This document shows positions 50,964-60,137 of a DNA stretch of 64,000 nucleotides, one piece after another (within the stretch, counting starts at the first letter, position 1; every line of letters starts with the position of its first letter). Below the pieces are notes generated by a model, which saw only the letters and a list, made by a program, of their open reading frames with translations, had not been told where the DNA came from and made no database searches. The position numbers and the translations under genes were made by a program. This stretch comes from Desulfosporosinus shakirovi (GTDB taxonomy: Bacteria; Bacillota; Desulfitobacteriia; Desulfitobacteriales; Desulfitobacteriaceae): the NCBI RefSeq assembly GCF_020595055.1, contig NZ_JAJDOO010000002.1, forward strand, positions 186,001 through 250,000. Reading direction: 5' to 3'.

Positions 50964-53108
50964 ATGACAGGCGTGTATTTCAGTCAGGAAACTAAAATCT
51001 CCCTGAGAGTACAAGAAGCTGGGGCCAGAGAAGTGGGACGTGGTATTGCAAGAATGGATCCGGAGGATATCAGCTTGTTAGGTGTAGAGGTTGGTGATAT
51101 TATTTCTATCTTCGGCAAAGAGGATGCCGCTGCCAAGGTCCTGCCAGCCCATAAGGAATACCGAGGTAAATCGATTCTCCAGATCGATGGAATCCTGCGC
51201 GCTAATGCTGGGGTCGGCATTGATGACGAAGTGGTTGTGGGAAAAAGCACATGCACTATAGCCCGTTCTGTTACTTTATCTCCAATCAGTGAAGACTGTA
51301 ACCCCAATCAGAGATGGGATACCGAATATATAGGCAAATTGCTGGAAGGTTTGCCTGTGAGGCAAGGCAACCGGGTCCGGGTCGCACTTTTTGGCTCAAA
51401 ATCTGCGGATTTTATAGTGACTAAGACGTCTCCAGGTGAGGTTGTACTGATCCATGCTTGTACAGCATTGGAAATTGAAAGTACTGCCGATGAGCGGAAA
51501 GGTAGAGTCCGAATTGCTTATGAGGATATCGGAGGACTTCATCCTAAACTACAGCGAGTACGGGAAATGATCGAGCTTCCCTTCAGATTTCCGGAGATAT
51601 TTGAACAGATTGGGATAGCTCCTCCCAAAGGTGTATTGCTTTACGGCCCTCCGGGAACGGGTAAAACCTTGATTGCCCGGGCTATAGCCTCGGAAACCGA
51701 GGCCCATTTCATTGCAGTAAACGGACCTGAAATCATTCATAAGTTTTATGGAGAGAGTGAGGCCAAATTACGGGGTGTGTTCGAGGAAGCTGCCAGTAAG
51801 GCGCCTGCCATCATCTTCATTGATGAAATTGATGCGCTTGCGCCAAAACGGACTGAGGTATCCGGAGAGCTCGAGAAGAGGGTTGTCGGCCAGCTTTTAG
51901 CGATGATGGACGGACTGGAAAAACGCAAGCAGGTGGTGGTTATTGGGGCGACGAATATTCCTGATGCCTTAGACCCGGCCCTGAGGAGACCGGGCAGGTT
52001 TGACAGGGAAATCTCCATCAGTGTACCTGATAAAGGCGGAAGGAGAGAAATTCTTGAAATTCATACAAGGGGAATGCTTCTGGCGAAGGACGTTGATTTA
52101 GGAAAGCTTGCTGAGATCACACATGGATTTGTCGGAGCAGATCTGGAGGCTTTATGTCGGGAAGCAGGGATGTTTGCTGTCCGAGAGATTCTTCCGGAAA
52201 TAGATTTTCACCGGAACTTTATACCCAAGGAGAGCTTACTTAGGCTGGGGGTCAACATGGACCATTTTACCTGTGCCATGAGGGAGATCGAGCCTTCTGC
52301 CATCCGTGAGGTATTTGTTGAGGTTCCAAATGTAATGTGGGAGGATATAGGTGGGTTAAGTGAGATAAAGGAAGCACTGAAGAAAGCAATTGAGTGGCCG
52401 CTTAAATATCGAGAACTTTTCGACCATGTAAAGAGTCGAAATCCGAAAGGTATTTTATTAGCAGGACCTCCCGGGACTGGTAAGACCCTCATCGCTAAGG
52501 CCGTGGCCTCTGTGAGCAACGCAAACTTCATTTCAGTTAAAGGTCCGGCTCTTTTTACTAAATGGGTGGGTGAGTCAGAAAAGAGATTGAGAGAAATCTT
52601 TAAAAAGGCGAAGCAGGCTGCTCCTTGTATAATATTTTTCGATGAGATTGATGCCATGACGAGTGCCAGGGATTCGGGGGCCTCTGATTCAGGTGTGGGT
52701 CAAAGGGTTATCAGTCAGTTGCTGACCGAACTTGATGGGGTAGAAGAACTGAAAGGCGTTGTTGTCCTGGCTGCCACCAACCGGATAGACCTAGTAGACC
52801 CTGCCCTCTTGAGACAGGGCAGGTTTGATCACATCTTTCAAATTTCTGAACCTGATGAGTTGGAGAGATGTGAGATCTTTAAAATTCATCTGAGAGGCAG
52901 GCCCGTGGCTGAGGCAGTGAATATCGAAGAACTGGCAGGTCATACTGCCGGGTTTGCCGGTTCTGATATTTACGGCATATGTGAAAAAGCAGCGCTAAAG
53001 GCTATGGATAGGTTTATCACAAGTGGTGAGGATTGCCTGGATAATTTGGTGATTAGTGCAGAGGATATGCATTTAGCGATAAATGAGGTAATCCGTATCA
53101 AAAAATAA
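50964..53108 (+). CDS. Cdc48/VAT-type double AAA+ ATPase
   Basis: A 714-residue protein with the full archaeal Cdc48/VAT layout. It has an N-domain (LRVQEAGAREVGRGIARMDP, about residues 12-31). D1 has Walker A GPPGTGKTLIARA and Walker B IIFIDEIDAL, and D2 has Walker A GPPGTGKTLIAKA and Walker B IIFFDEIDAM with its arginine-finger region. Such ATPases unfold proteins or take complexes apart. ATG 50964 is 9 bases after GGGGGAG; ATG 50943 is an alternative, and an open frame without a ribosome binding site runs further upstream inside the previous gene. It ends the gas-vesicle-like locus, where GvpN (a MoxR-type AAA+) would normally be found. Confidence 0.93.
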   Translation: MTGVYFSQETKISLRVQEAGAREVGRGIARMDPEDISLLGVEVGDIISIFGKEDAAAKVLPAHKEYRGKSILQIDGILRANAGVGIDDEVVVGKSTCTIARSVTLSPISEDCNPNQRWDTEYIGKLLEGLPVRQGNRVRVALFGSKSADFIVTKTSPGEVVLIHACTALEIESTADERKGRVRIAYEDIGGLHPKLQRVREMIELPFRFPEIFEQIGIAPPKGVLLYGPPGTGKTLIARAIASETEAHFIAVNGPEIIHKFYGESEAKLRGVFEEAASKAPAIIFIDEIDALAPKRTEVSGELEKRVVGQLLAMMDGLEKRKQVVVIGATNIPDALDPALRRPGRFDREISISVPDKGGRREILEIHTRGMLLAKDVDLGKLAEITHGFVGADLEALCREAGMFAVREILPEIDFHRNFIPKESLLRLGVNMDHFTCAMREIEPSAIREVFVEVPNVMWEDIGGLSEIKEALKKAIEWPLKYRELFDHVKSRNPKGILLAGPPGTGKTLIAKAVASVSNANFISVKGPALFTKWVGESEKRLREIFKKAKQAAPCIIFFDEIDAMTSARDSGASDSGVGQRVISQLLTELDGVEELKGVVVLAATNRIDLVDPALLRQGRFDHIFQISEPDELERCEIFKIHLRGRPVAEAVNIEELAGHTAGFAGSDIYGICEKAALKAMDRFITSGEDCLDNLVISAEDMHLAINEVIRIKK

Positions 53109-53326
53109 AAACACAAGAGTAATACATTTTCTGAGAAATTTCCTCCTGCATAAGATTTGGCTTGAGCGATATTTTCTTTCAGTGCTTTAGCAGCGCCGTC
53201 TATGTCTTTATGAGCATCCATATATTCAGCTATATGATAGCGTGCTTCTAGTTGGAAAGGATAAACGAGTAAAACGTTCACGGTCATGGATCGGGGCGCA
53301 TAATTAGCACGATGCCAAGTTAACAG
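53109..53326 (-). pseudogene. C-terminal fragment of an unrecognised gene
   Basis: On the minus strand 53288-53109 reads MTVNVLLVYPFQLEARYHIA, then AAKALKENIAQAKSYAGGNF, a plausible helical protein end that then runs into the 3' end of the Cdc48-like gene. It has no promoter or full length. I take it as a remnant of a gene interrupted during rearrangement. The family is unknown. Confidence 0.3.
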
Positions 53327-53391
53327 ATGTCGCAGGGGCGAGGTTATAGACAGCATCAAAAGAGTTGTCAGTAACCCCGTCCCTGCGACAT
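53327..53391. repeat. Imperfect inverted repeat with 26-base arms
   Basis: ATGTCGCAGGGGCGAGGTTA and TAACCCCGTCCCTGCGACAT are the outer 20 bases of the two arms, with AGACA/TGTCA inside and a 13-base A-rich loop. The motif 'TGTCGCAGGGACGGGGTTA' looks like a dispersed repeat or MITE-like element of clostridial genomes. It could also act as the terminator of the locus upstream. Confidence 0.65.
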
Positions 53392-53542
53392 GATATAGTT
53401 CGTATCTGATTGAATGATGACGGTTCAATGGTAACGGGAATGGAATTTAAAAAATACAAACTAAAAAAGAAGTTGATATGTTGGTGTCAGACATTGGAAG
53501 CATGTTATAGTAGGGGGAACAAGGGTTAGGAGGTTTGTTTAA

Positions 53543-54787
53543 GTGGTTGAATTTATAATGAATTGGCTGGTGAGCTATGGGCTCAATGAGGGTGTCGCTG
53601 AATACCTGTCGACAGGGATTTTAGTGGTATTGATTGGTTTGCTGAGTATTCTGGCAAATTTCATTGCCAAAAGAATCGTTCTCCGAGTTTTACCTCATTT
53701 TATCAAGAAGATAAAATTTACCTGGAACACGATTATTTTGGAGCGAAAAGTGTTCCATAAATTATCTCACATCGTACCGGCCATTATCATATATTCCTTT
53801 GCCCCAGCCTTTACGGAGCAGATGACAAGGGTAATTCAGAAGTTTTCATTTGTTTATATTATCTTAGTAGGAATTACAGTTATTGATGAAGTATTAAATG
53901 CATTAGAGGATATCTATAGGAATTATGAGGTTTCTAAACATAAACCAATCAAGGGATACCTTCAGGTTGTGAAGATTTTTGTCTACATCTTAGGTGGAAT
54001 TCTGATTATTGCTACGATCATGGGGCAAAGTCCCCTCTTATTATTCAGTGGTATCGGAGCATTAACGGCTGTTTTTCTCTTGATTTTCAAGGATTCGTTA
54101 CTCGGCCTGGTTGCGGGTGTTCAGTTGTCTTCGAATGACATGATCCGATTAGGTGACTGGATCGAAATGCCTAAATACGGTGCGAACGGAGATGTCATCG
54201 ATATCTCATTAGTAACCGTTAAGGTTGAAAATTTCGATAAAACGATTACGACGATTCCAACATATGCGCTAATCTCGGATTCTTTCAAGAACTGGCGGGG
54301 TATGACACAGTCAGGCGGCAGGCGAATCAACCGTTCTGTCTATATCGATACGACAAGCATTAGTTTTTGCACAGATGAAATGTTGGATAAATTCCAGGAG
54401 ATCGAGTGTCTATCTGACTATATACGAACCAAAAAACATGAAATAGCCCAATATAACCTAGAGAAAAAGATCGACACCTCTAATTCGGTGAATGGCAGAC
54501 ATCTAACCAACATTGGGGTCTTCAGGATCTATATAGAGAGTTACCTAAGAAATCATCCGAAGATACATAAGGACATGATACAGATGGTCAGACAATTGCC
54601 TCCTGAAGAACATGGCTTACCACTTGAAGTGTACGTATTTACCAATGATACTGACTGGGTATCGTATGAAATTGTACAGTCCGATATTTTCGATCATTTA
54701 TTAGCGGTCGTACCTCAATTTAGTCTTAGGCTCTACCAGAGCCCAACTGGCTATGATATTAGCCAAGCTGTGAAGGATCTTGCCTAG
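53543..54787 (+). CDS. MscS-family mechanosensitive channel
   Basis: A 414-residue membrane protein with about five hydrophobic helices, then the MscS pore and beta domains. FSGIGALTAVFLLIFKDSLLG (core GALTAVFLLIFKD, about residues 172-184) is the pore-lining helix. GDWIEMPKYGANGDVIDISL (about 205-224) is the upper beta domain. The overall layout is like YbdG/MscM-type channels. It opens under membrane tension to release solutes. GTG 53543 follows AGGAGGTTTGTTTAA. It is a single-gene unit closed by the hairpin at 54998. Confidence 0.9.
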   Translation: MVEFIMNWLVSYGLNEGVAEYLSTGILVVLIGLLSILANFIAKRIVLRVLPHFIKKIKFTWNTIILERKVFHKLSHIVPAIIIYSFAPAFTEQMTRVIQKFSFVYIILVGITVIDEVLNALEDIYRNYEVSKHKPIKGYLQVVKIFVYILGGILIIATIMGQSPLLLFSGIGALTAVFLLIFKDSLLGLVAGVQLSSNDMIRLGDWIEMPKYGANGDVIDISLVTVKVENFDKTITTIPTYALISDSFKNWRGMTQSGGRRINRSVYIDTTSISFCTDEMLDKFQEIECLSDYIRTKKHEIAQYNLEKKIDTSNSVNGRHLTNIGVFRIYIESYLRNHPKIHKDMIQMVRQLPPEEHGLPLEVYVFTNDTDWVSYEIVQSDIFDHLLAVVPQFSLRLYQSPTGYDISQAVKDLA

Positions 54788-54997
54788 CCGTTCAATCATA
54801 AGAGACCAATGACGTCTGTCACCGTGAAAAAGAAGAGAAGCTCATCAGCTTTACGCAGAGTGAGCTATGCAAGATAGAGTTTCATGCAGAGGTCTGTGTT
54901 TAACGACTTTGTAACAAGGAACTGTTGTGGGCAGGACGTTTTGGCTCAAGATAGGTGATAAAGTACTAGCTAATTATTTTGGCTTTGATACAAAAAC

Positions 54998-55045
54998 GGA
55001 CAAATAATCTGCTTTAGGGCTTGCCTGGCCAGATTATTTGTCCAA
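54998..55045. terminator. Terminator between MscS and the oxidase fusion gene
   Basis: GGACAAATAATCTG and CAGATTATTTGTCC form a perfect 14-bp stem with an 18-base loop between convergent genes. The rest of 54788-55169 holds no gene that I can see. Confidence 0.75.
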
Positions 55046-55169
55046 ATTCTTAAAAGCGCTTTCTTAAGGCATCAAGCACCTAGTCCACATTCTGGAGGGA
55101 GTTAAAGTGGCCGAAACTAAAGTCCTCAATGTGAACTATTATCATATTGTCTACAGAGAGTAACAGCAG

Positions 55170-58100
55170 CTAACAATCTTCCAGCGGATTTCTGACTTCG
55201 TAGGGCCGCATCATATCATTGTCTTCGTGGTCGAGAATATGGCAGTGCCAAACATAACCTGGCTCCGCGGCAGGATTGAAGGGAAATTGATTAATGCCGG
55301 GGATTGAGACCACCTCGGCTTGAGGCGCGAATCGGATCCTGATCGTAGTTACTTGTCCGGGATAGGCTTGAATGGTATCCTTCCAGCCATCTTCATGAGC
55401 GGGTGGGTTAATTGGTCCATCCAGGAGGTAAGGTTCCACGGGTAACACTTTAGTTGGATGCTCAAGTGGAGGCTCACCGTTGAGGGCTAACCAATCGCTC
55501 GTATATTTGTTAACCAAAAAGCCCTGACGACTGATCAACCGGAATTGAATTAAGTGGATGTGAATCGGATGAGCCCCTCCCGTTAGGTTGACAATTTGCC
55601 AGTCCTCGGTAGATCCTACTAAGGGTAATTCGGAGGTAGGCATATGCCATTTATGACCGTCCAGCAAAAATTCTAAGGGTCCCGTAGGGCCTAGAACCAG
55701 ATTGAGAGTCAGGGTTCGTTTTTTTCTGTCACGTTTGAGCGGGTATAGAATATTCAAGATTTTTGGCAATGGTGGGGGTAGGACAGCGGGCTTGTTCAGC
55801 ACAGTAAACTGCATAAGTTGGCCTGTTGTCTGGGGATCCGGTGGATTCCCATTAGGGAACGGAGCATTGGCAGTATTAGTCATAATTAATTTAGTGCCCG
55901 GTGTTAGCTGGGAGAAGTCTATAAGGATGTCAACTCTTTCGCTAGGCGCAATGAGCAAGGCGTCGAGCTGAACAGGTTTCGGCAGGTAGCCACCATCTGT
56001 GCCAATTTGCACAAATGGCATCTGATTTGAGAAGGCCATATTATAGAAACGATCATTAGATCCGTTCAAAATTCGAAAACGGTATTGCCTGGGTTCGACA
56101 TCCAAATTGGGCCATACCTTGCCATTTATCATAATCGTATTACCTAAAAACCCTGGTATCCAGTAGGGATGAACATTCGGAACGAGTCCATTACTGGGAT
56201 ACGCCAAGGAGCCGTCGTCAAAGAAGGATCTGTCTTGGATGACCATGGGTATCTCATATTTGCCTTGCGGCAGCACGGAATGCTTTTCATCGAGGTGATT
56301 TTGAGGGTCCCGTAATAAATAGAAACCGGCCAGTCCCATCATGACATTAAGTCGGGTCATGCCTATCGAATGGTCATGATACCATAAAGTCGTCGGTTCC
56401 TGCTCATTAGCGTAATGATACCGTGATTTAACAAAGGTTGGTCCGGTTATGGCTTCCCCGGCGGTAAACCATGCTTCGGGGAACCCATCAGATGATGGCT
56501 CAGTTTCTCCGCCGTGCAAGTGGGGTACCATAGGCACGGGACTTTGAGCTAAAGGAAATCCTGGCGGAAACGGTGGGAAGGGGGGCATAGGCATTTCCAT
56601 TTTATTGGGGTTAGCCCAATGAAGAGTAGGATCTACAGCCAAGGGATGGGGTTCGGTCAGGTTGTTAATCCATTGCACATTGATGGGAATGTGTCTTTTG
56701 GCTTCAAAGGTTGGACTAGGTGTTGACTTGAAATCAGGTATGATCTCATCTGTTTCAGGAATTCTGACTTTGCCCCCATAACCCCACACGGTTGTCTCAG
56801 GGAAACCTTCCGGTAGAATTTGCTGGGTGAACTGACTGACTGTCACCTTATAATCGTGGCTTTTTATTTTACCGCTAATCGGGTGCTTAACAACTCTTGG
56901 CATAAAGACAGGCGGGACAAAAAAATGGTTTACAAACTTCGGAATAGTTGTCGGATCAAGGGGATTTGGCGCTAAACTCCCGGCTCCATTTAAATGAGTT
57001 TCCTCTGGGTCGCTTTCAACCTCATCTGCTGACTTATCTTCTTCTCTGTTAACAGAGAAGGGGGGGGTTAGGTCAGCAGTGAATAATTCCGGAGCTGGGT
57101 TTTGTGAAGGATGGATACTTTGAGGGAAATTGAATACATTACTTGGATCATAATTAGTCTTGATGTCTTGCAAAACGTTCACGTATTGACCATAATAAGC
57201 CATTGGGTAATCTTTTAGTTTACTATACGGAAAGTTCACATATGATCCTAAAGTAAGCTTCTCAATATATAAAAAGCCCTCTGCTACCCATTCCTTGTTG
57301 ATTGGCGCTTCATCATTCTCTTCCCAGCTTGATGAAATGGCCATAATATAGTTTGCCTTCCTATAATAAAAAGCAGTATTAGTCTTCATAACATCACTTA
57401 CTGCTCCGCCTAATGAATAAACTTTAACAAAGGAATTGTAATCCGTAGGGGCTTTATCGATTATTTCTATGATTTTACATAATTTATGGTCGGAAAGATG
57501 CTCATACATAAATCTTCCTGTGTCCGTGAATTTCTCACTTTTCGGATATGTGTTTCCTATTGTGTTTACAGCATCAATAAAATCAACATACTCGATACTT
57601 TCAAAAGTAATTCCCGGTATACTTAGGATAGGCTCCAATAGTTTTCTGGCTTCATCGGGTTTTCCATAGAAGAAAGCATACATTAATGCCCCTTGTTTAT
57701 ATACTCTGCCAAAGGCACTCATTCTTCTATCCAAATCTTCTAACCATTCTTGCCATACACTCAAAAAGCTGAGCCTAGCCGGTTGATTGTTGTTCCACTT
57801 CAGTTGAATAAGGGTTATTTTATCTATTTTCTTTTTCAAGGTAAATGTGAAGGAAGTGACAACTCCGAAATTTCCTCCTCCGGCTCCTCGTAATGCCCAA
57901 AACAAATCTGGATTGCAGTTGTGATTAGCTATTAATATATTTCCTTTGGCATCCACCATTTCTGCTTCAATCAAGCTGTCAAGGGTAAGTCCCAAGTAGC
58001 GGGTTGATAAACCTATTCCTCCACCTAAAACCAATCCGGAAATTGCTACTGTAGGACAAGTACCTCCAGGAAATGCATATCCGTATTCATATAGTATTTC

Positions 58101-58436
58101 ATATAATTTTCTAAGCCTGGCTCCTGCTTGTACCTTTACTACGTCATTAAGAGTATCTATTTCTATATGATTCATTAGTGTCGTGTCGATTACCAGTTTC
58201 TCTGTTCCGGTTGAATAGCCTTCGTAGTTGTGTCCCCCTGAACGAATGCGAAGTCTTACTTGATTTTTTTCTGACCAAAGAATGGCATTGGCAACATCCT
58301 GATTATTATAGCAATAGACAATTGCTATAGGATATTCATCTATATCTCTGTTGTACTCTTGTCTGGCTAGTTCATACTCTGGATCAAAAGGCCATATAAC
58401 CTTACCAGTTAATCCTTCTTGTTCCAAGATAAGCAC
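55170..58436 (-). CDS. Fusion of a bicovalent-FAD BBE-type oxidase and a CotA-like multicopper oxidase
   Basis: A 1088-residue open frame with two complete enzymes. Residues about 1-455 form an FAD-linked oxidase of the berberine-bridge type: His69 in RSGGHNYEG and Cys127 in GGTCPTV are the two expected FAD attachment points, and NVFNFPQSIHP is the usual C-terminal block. A Pro/Glu-rich linker (about 456-520) leads to a CotA/bilirubin-oxidase-type laccase with all four copper motifs: HLHG (about 639), WYHDHS (about 685), HPIHIH (about 955) and HCHILDHEDNDMM (about 1064-1076). No signal peptide is visible, as in spore coat CotA. The oxidase could make hydrogen peroxide while the laccase uses oxygen. 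The start is at or near 58436; an ATG a few codons later is possible. Confidence 0.92.
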   Translation of the reverse strand: MLILEQEGLTGKVIWPFDPEYELARQEYNRDIDEYPIAIVYCYNNQDVANAILWSEKNQVRLRIRSGGHNYEGYSTGTEKLVIDTTLMNHIEIDTLNDVVKVQAGARLRKLYEILYEYGYAFPGGTCPTVAISGLVLGGGIGLSTRYLGLTLDSLIEAEMVDAKGNILIANHNCNPDLFWALRGAGGGNFGVVTSFTFTLKKKIDKITLIQLKWNNNQPARLSFLSVWQEWLEDLDRRMSAFGRVYKQGALMYAFFYGKPDEARKLLEPILSIPGITFESIEYVDFIDAVNTIGNTYPKSEKFTDTGRFMYEHLSDHKLCKIIEIIDKAPTDYNSFVKVYSLGGAVSDVMKTNTAFYYRKANYIMAISSSWEENDEAPINKEWVAEGFLYIEKLTLGSYVNFPYSKLKDYPMAYYGQYVNVLQDIKTNYDPSNVFNFPQSIHPSQNPAPELFTADLTPPFSVNREEDKSADEVESDPEETHLNGAGSLAPNPLDPTTIPKFVNHFFVPPVFMPRVVKHPISGKIKSHDYKVTVSQFTQQILPEGFPETTVWGYGGKVRIPETDEIIPDFKSTPSPTFEAKRHIPINVQWINNLTEPHPLAVDPTLHWANPNKMEMPMPPFPPFPPGFPLAQSPVPMVPHLHGGETEPSSDGFPEAWFTAGEAITGPTFVKSRYHYANEQEPTTLWYHDHSIGMTRLNVMMGLAGFYLLRDPQNHLDEKHSVLPQGKYEIPMVIQDRSFFDDGSLAYPSNGLVPNVHPYWIPGFLGNTIMINGKVWPNLDVEPRQYRFRILNGSNDRFYNMAFSNQMPFVQIGTDGGYLPKPVQLDALLIAPSERVDILIDFSQLTPGTKLIMTNTANAPFPNGNPPDPQTTGQLMQFTVLNKPAVLPPPLPKILNILYPLKRDRKKRTLTLNLVLGPTGPLEFLLDGHKWHMPTSELPLVGSTEDWQIVNLTGGAHPIHIHLIQFRLISRQGFLVNKYTSDWLALNGEPPLEHPTKVLPVEPYLLDGPINPPAHEDGWKDTIQAYPGQVTTIRIRFAPQAEVVSIPGINQFPFNPAAEPGYVWHCHILDHEDNDMMRPYEVRNPLEDC

Positions 58437-58449
58437 GTCCTCTCAGTTT

Positions 58450-59115
58450 ATATACTTCTGTATAAATTATTCAGTAGCTAATACGGTCAATTTCTTGACC
58501 AAAACGAGGGTCTGGAACCCTGGACAAGGGTTTTCAGTGTCGAGGACAGCTGAATGACATTTAGATCCAAATAAGAATTTAGGATAGTAGAGCTGGAAGG
58601 TGATGCCATTTCAAAAGCGGGAAAGAGCAAACAATTGCTATTTGCAGTATTTAACCTTAGCCGCTGCTGGTTGCCCAAAACGCTTTGATATCCAAACCCA
58701 GAATAGAATATGCTTGTTTACTTAAGATTGCTACTGTTGCAAGAATCATGAATGACAGGATACAAAGTGGCGAAAGCGTGACCATTATTCGGCAACCCTT
58801 TAGGCTTTGAGAAGATCGCTGAGAGAGGTAAAGTAGGTCGATTTTATAATATAGAAAATATTCTGACCCGGGTTTTGCCGTCGAAATAATTATCTCGGAT
58901 ATCACCCATCATTGGTTTATTTCATTTCAAAGCGTGTTCAATCAATAAGAATTTGTGTGCAGATTTTTGGTGTAGGTGTCCGGGATATTTGTTTAAAAGT
59001 ACTAAGTTATAAGTGTTGTAAACAGCTAAGCAGTTTTTTATTTGTGCAAAATATGTCGAACAAAATTTGTGGGATTATCAATTGTAGTAGTGTAACATAA
59101 AGCAGTAAGTCGATA
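58450..59115. other. Stretch with coding debris only
   Basis: No intact gene is seen in 58437-59118. Plus-strand fragments in different frames look protein-like (ISKAGKSKQLLFAVFN near 58610, then ATVARIMNDRIQSGESVTII near 58730, then ERGKVGRFYNIENILTRVLP near 58825), consistent with one decayed gene. I cannot name the family. Confidence 0.3.
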
Positions 59116-59119
59116 TTAA

Positions 59120-59765
59120 GTGAATGCTTGCAGTAAGAAACATAGAGAGGTCTCGGTTTCCTTCTTCGCAAGATTTAATTTCGACAATATAAGGATTAAA
59201 GAGTTACAAGTAGTGTATATGGAAGGAAAGGAAAGCGACATAAATTGGTTCTTGGAACGGTTAGAATCAAATTCGATAATCGGGATGATAGCGGGTATGG
59301 ATTTTTTTTGATGGCTTAGGAGTTCTGTTACTACGCAAAGGACAGCTGATTACGAAAGGGATAAAGGATCTCCTGCAGAAGCTAGAAGTTACGTTTGGAG
59401 AAAACAGGAAAACATAAGTCGTCCGCTTTAAACAACATGATCATGAACGTTTGGGCATAGCCTGAATGTTGCTTTATTCGCAACAATTACCGGAATGGGT
59501 TTAAGATATAAAGAGATGAGACTCAAATATTTGACCTTGGGGGCGTTGCTTCATGACTTAGGAAAGTTGAGGGTGCCAAAGGAAATCTTAAGCAAAAAAG
59601 GTAGTTTGACAGAAGAAGAGTTTGTTATTTATGAAGCAACACTCTCTGTCGGGAGTAGAAATGCTGAAGAATACCCATTTATTACCTAGTGTGCTGGCGA
59701 CTGTCAAAAACCATCACGAGCGTTGGGATGAACTATCTAAGACTGTTTTGGACAAACTAGTTATA
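59120..59765 (+). pseudogene. HD-GYP phosphodiesterase-like gene, broken by frameshifts
   Basis: Successive frames join into one HD-GYP protein. GVLLLRKGQLITKGIKDLL lies near 59310-59370 (the typical domain preceding HD-GYP), then HSLNVALFATITGMG (about 59458-59502), then YLTLGALLHDLGKLRVPKEI with the HD pair (about 59532-59591). After a frame break near 59630 comes LLPSVLATVKNHHERWD. The sequence then jumps to unrelated residues, so the GYP part and the rest of the domain are deleted. At least three breaks rule out a working c-di-GMP phosphodiesterase. A CBS-GGDEF gene lies downstream, so a c-di-GMP module once stood here. Confidence 0.75.
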
Positions 59766-59798
59766 TTAATCAAAGAAATCGGAGGTTTACGCCAAGTC

Positions 59799-60137
59799 AT
59801 GAAAGAAGCCAAAAAAGCGGAAATTCAAATGAATCTAACTGAATTTGAAATGCCGCCTATGCAAGACGTTGTCATTGTCGGCCGTAATGCACCTATAGGA
59901 CCTGAGGCATTAAAGAGGATGGTTGATGTCCTCAGCCCAGATCAGTATAAGATCATTAAAGTTGATCACCCAGTCATAGAAGCCATAGTAGTACGCAATG
60001 CTCTGATGAACATGATCCCCGAAGAAAAATTATGCGAGTTCATTTTAGAGGAAGGAGGGAAGATTGTTGATGAAACTACGATTATCAAAGCTCATGTCAA
60101 TATTACTGTACACATCAGCAAATCAATTGATTTATGA
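59799..60137 (+). CDS. Unrecognised protein of about 112 residues, coupled to a CBS-GGDEF gene
   Basis: From ATG 59799 an open frame encodes KEAKKAEIQMNLTEFEMPP, then DVVIVGRNAPIGPEALKRMV and IVDETTIIKAHVNITVHIS. I know no family. The alternating beta/alpha look suggests a small globular domain. In the same frame the sequence runs back into the HD-GYP remnant, so the true start is uncertain; GGAGG lies 13 bases before this ATG, rather far. Its stop overlaps the ATG of the CBS-GGDEF gene (ATGA), which suggests translational coupling and a real product. Confidence 0.5.
   Translation: MKEAKKAEIQMNLTEFEMPPMQDVVIVGRNAPIGPEALKRMVDVLSPDQYKIIKVDHPVIEAIVVRNALMNMIPEEKLCEFILEEGGKIVDETTIIKAHVNITVHISKSIDL

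Noticed and set aside
50984-51307. Minus-strand open frame inside the Cdc48-like gene
   Set aside because: It is a shadow of strong coding on the plus strand, with no ribosome binding site and no recognisable motif. The same holds for similar antisense frames at 51746-52018 and 52208-52657.
52970-53428. Long minus-strand frame across the end of the Cdc48-like gene
   Set aside because: Only the part 53109-53288 looks protein-like; the rest is antisense to a real gene. It is reported as a fragment, not a gene.
58657-58905. Minus-strand 82-codon frame upstream of the oxidase fusion
   Set aside because: It has no ribosome binding site. The plus strand shows better, though broken, coding character in this stretch.
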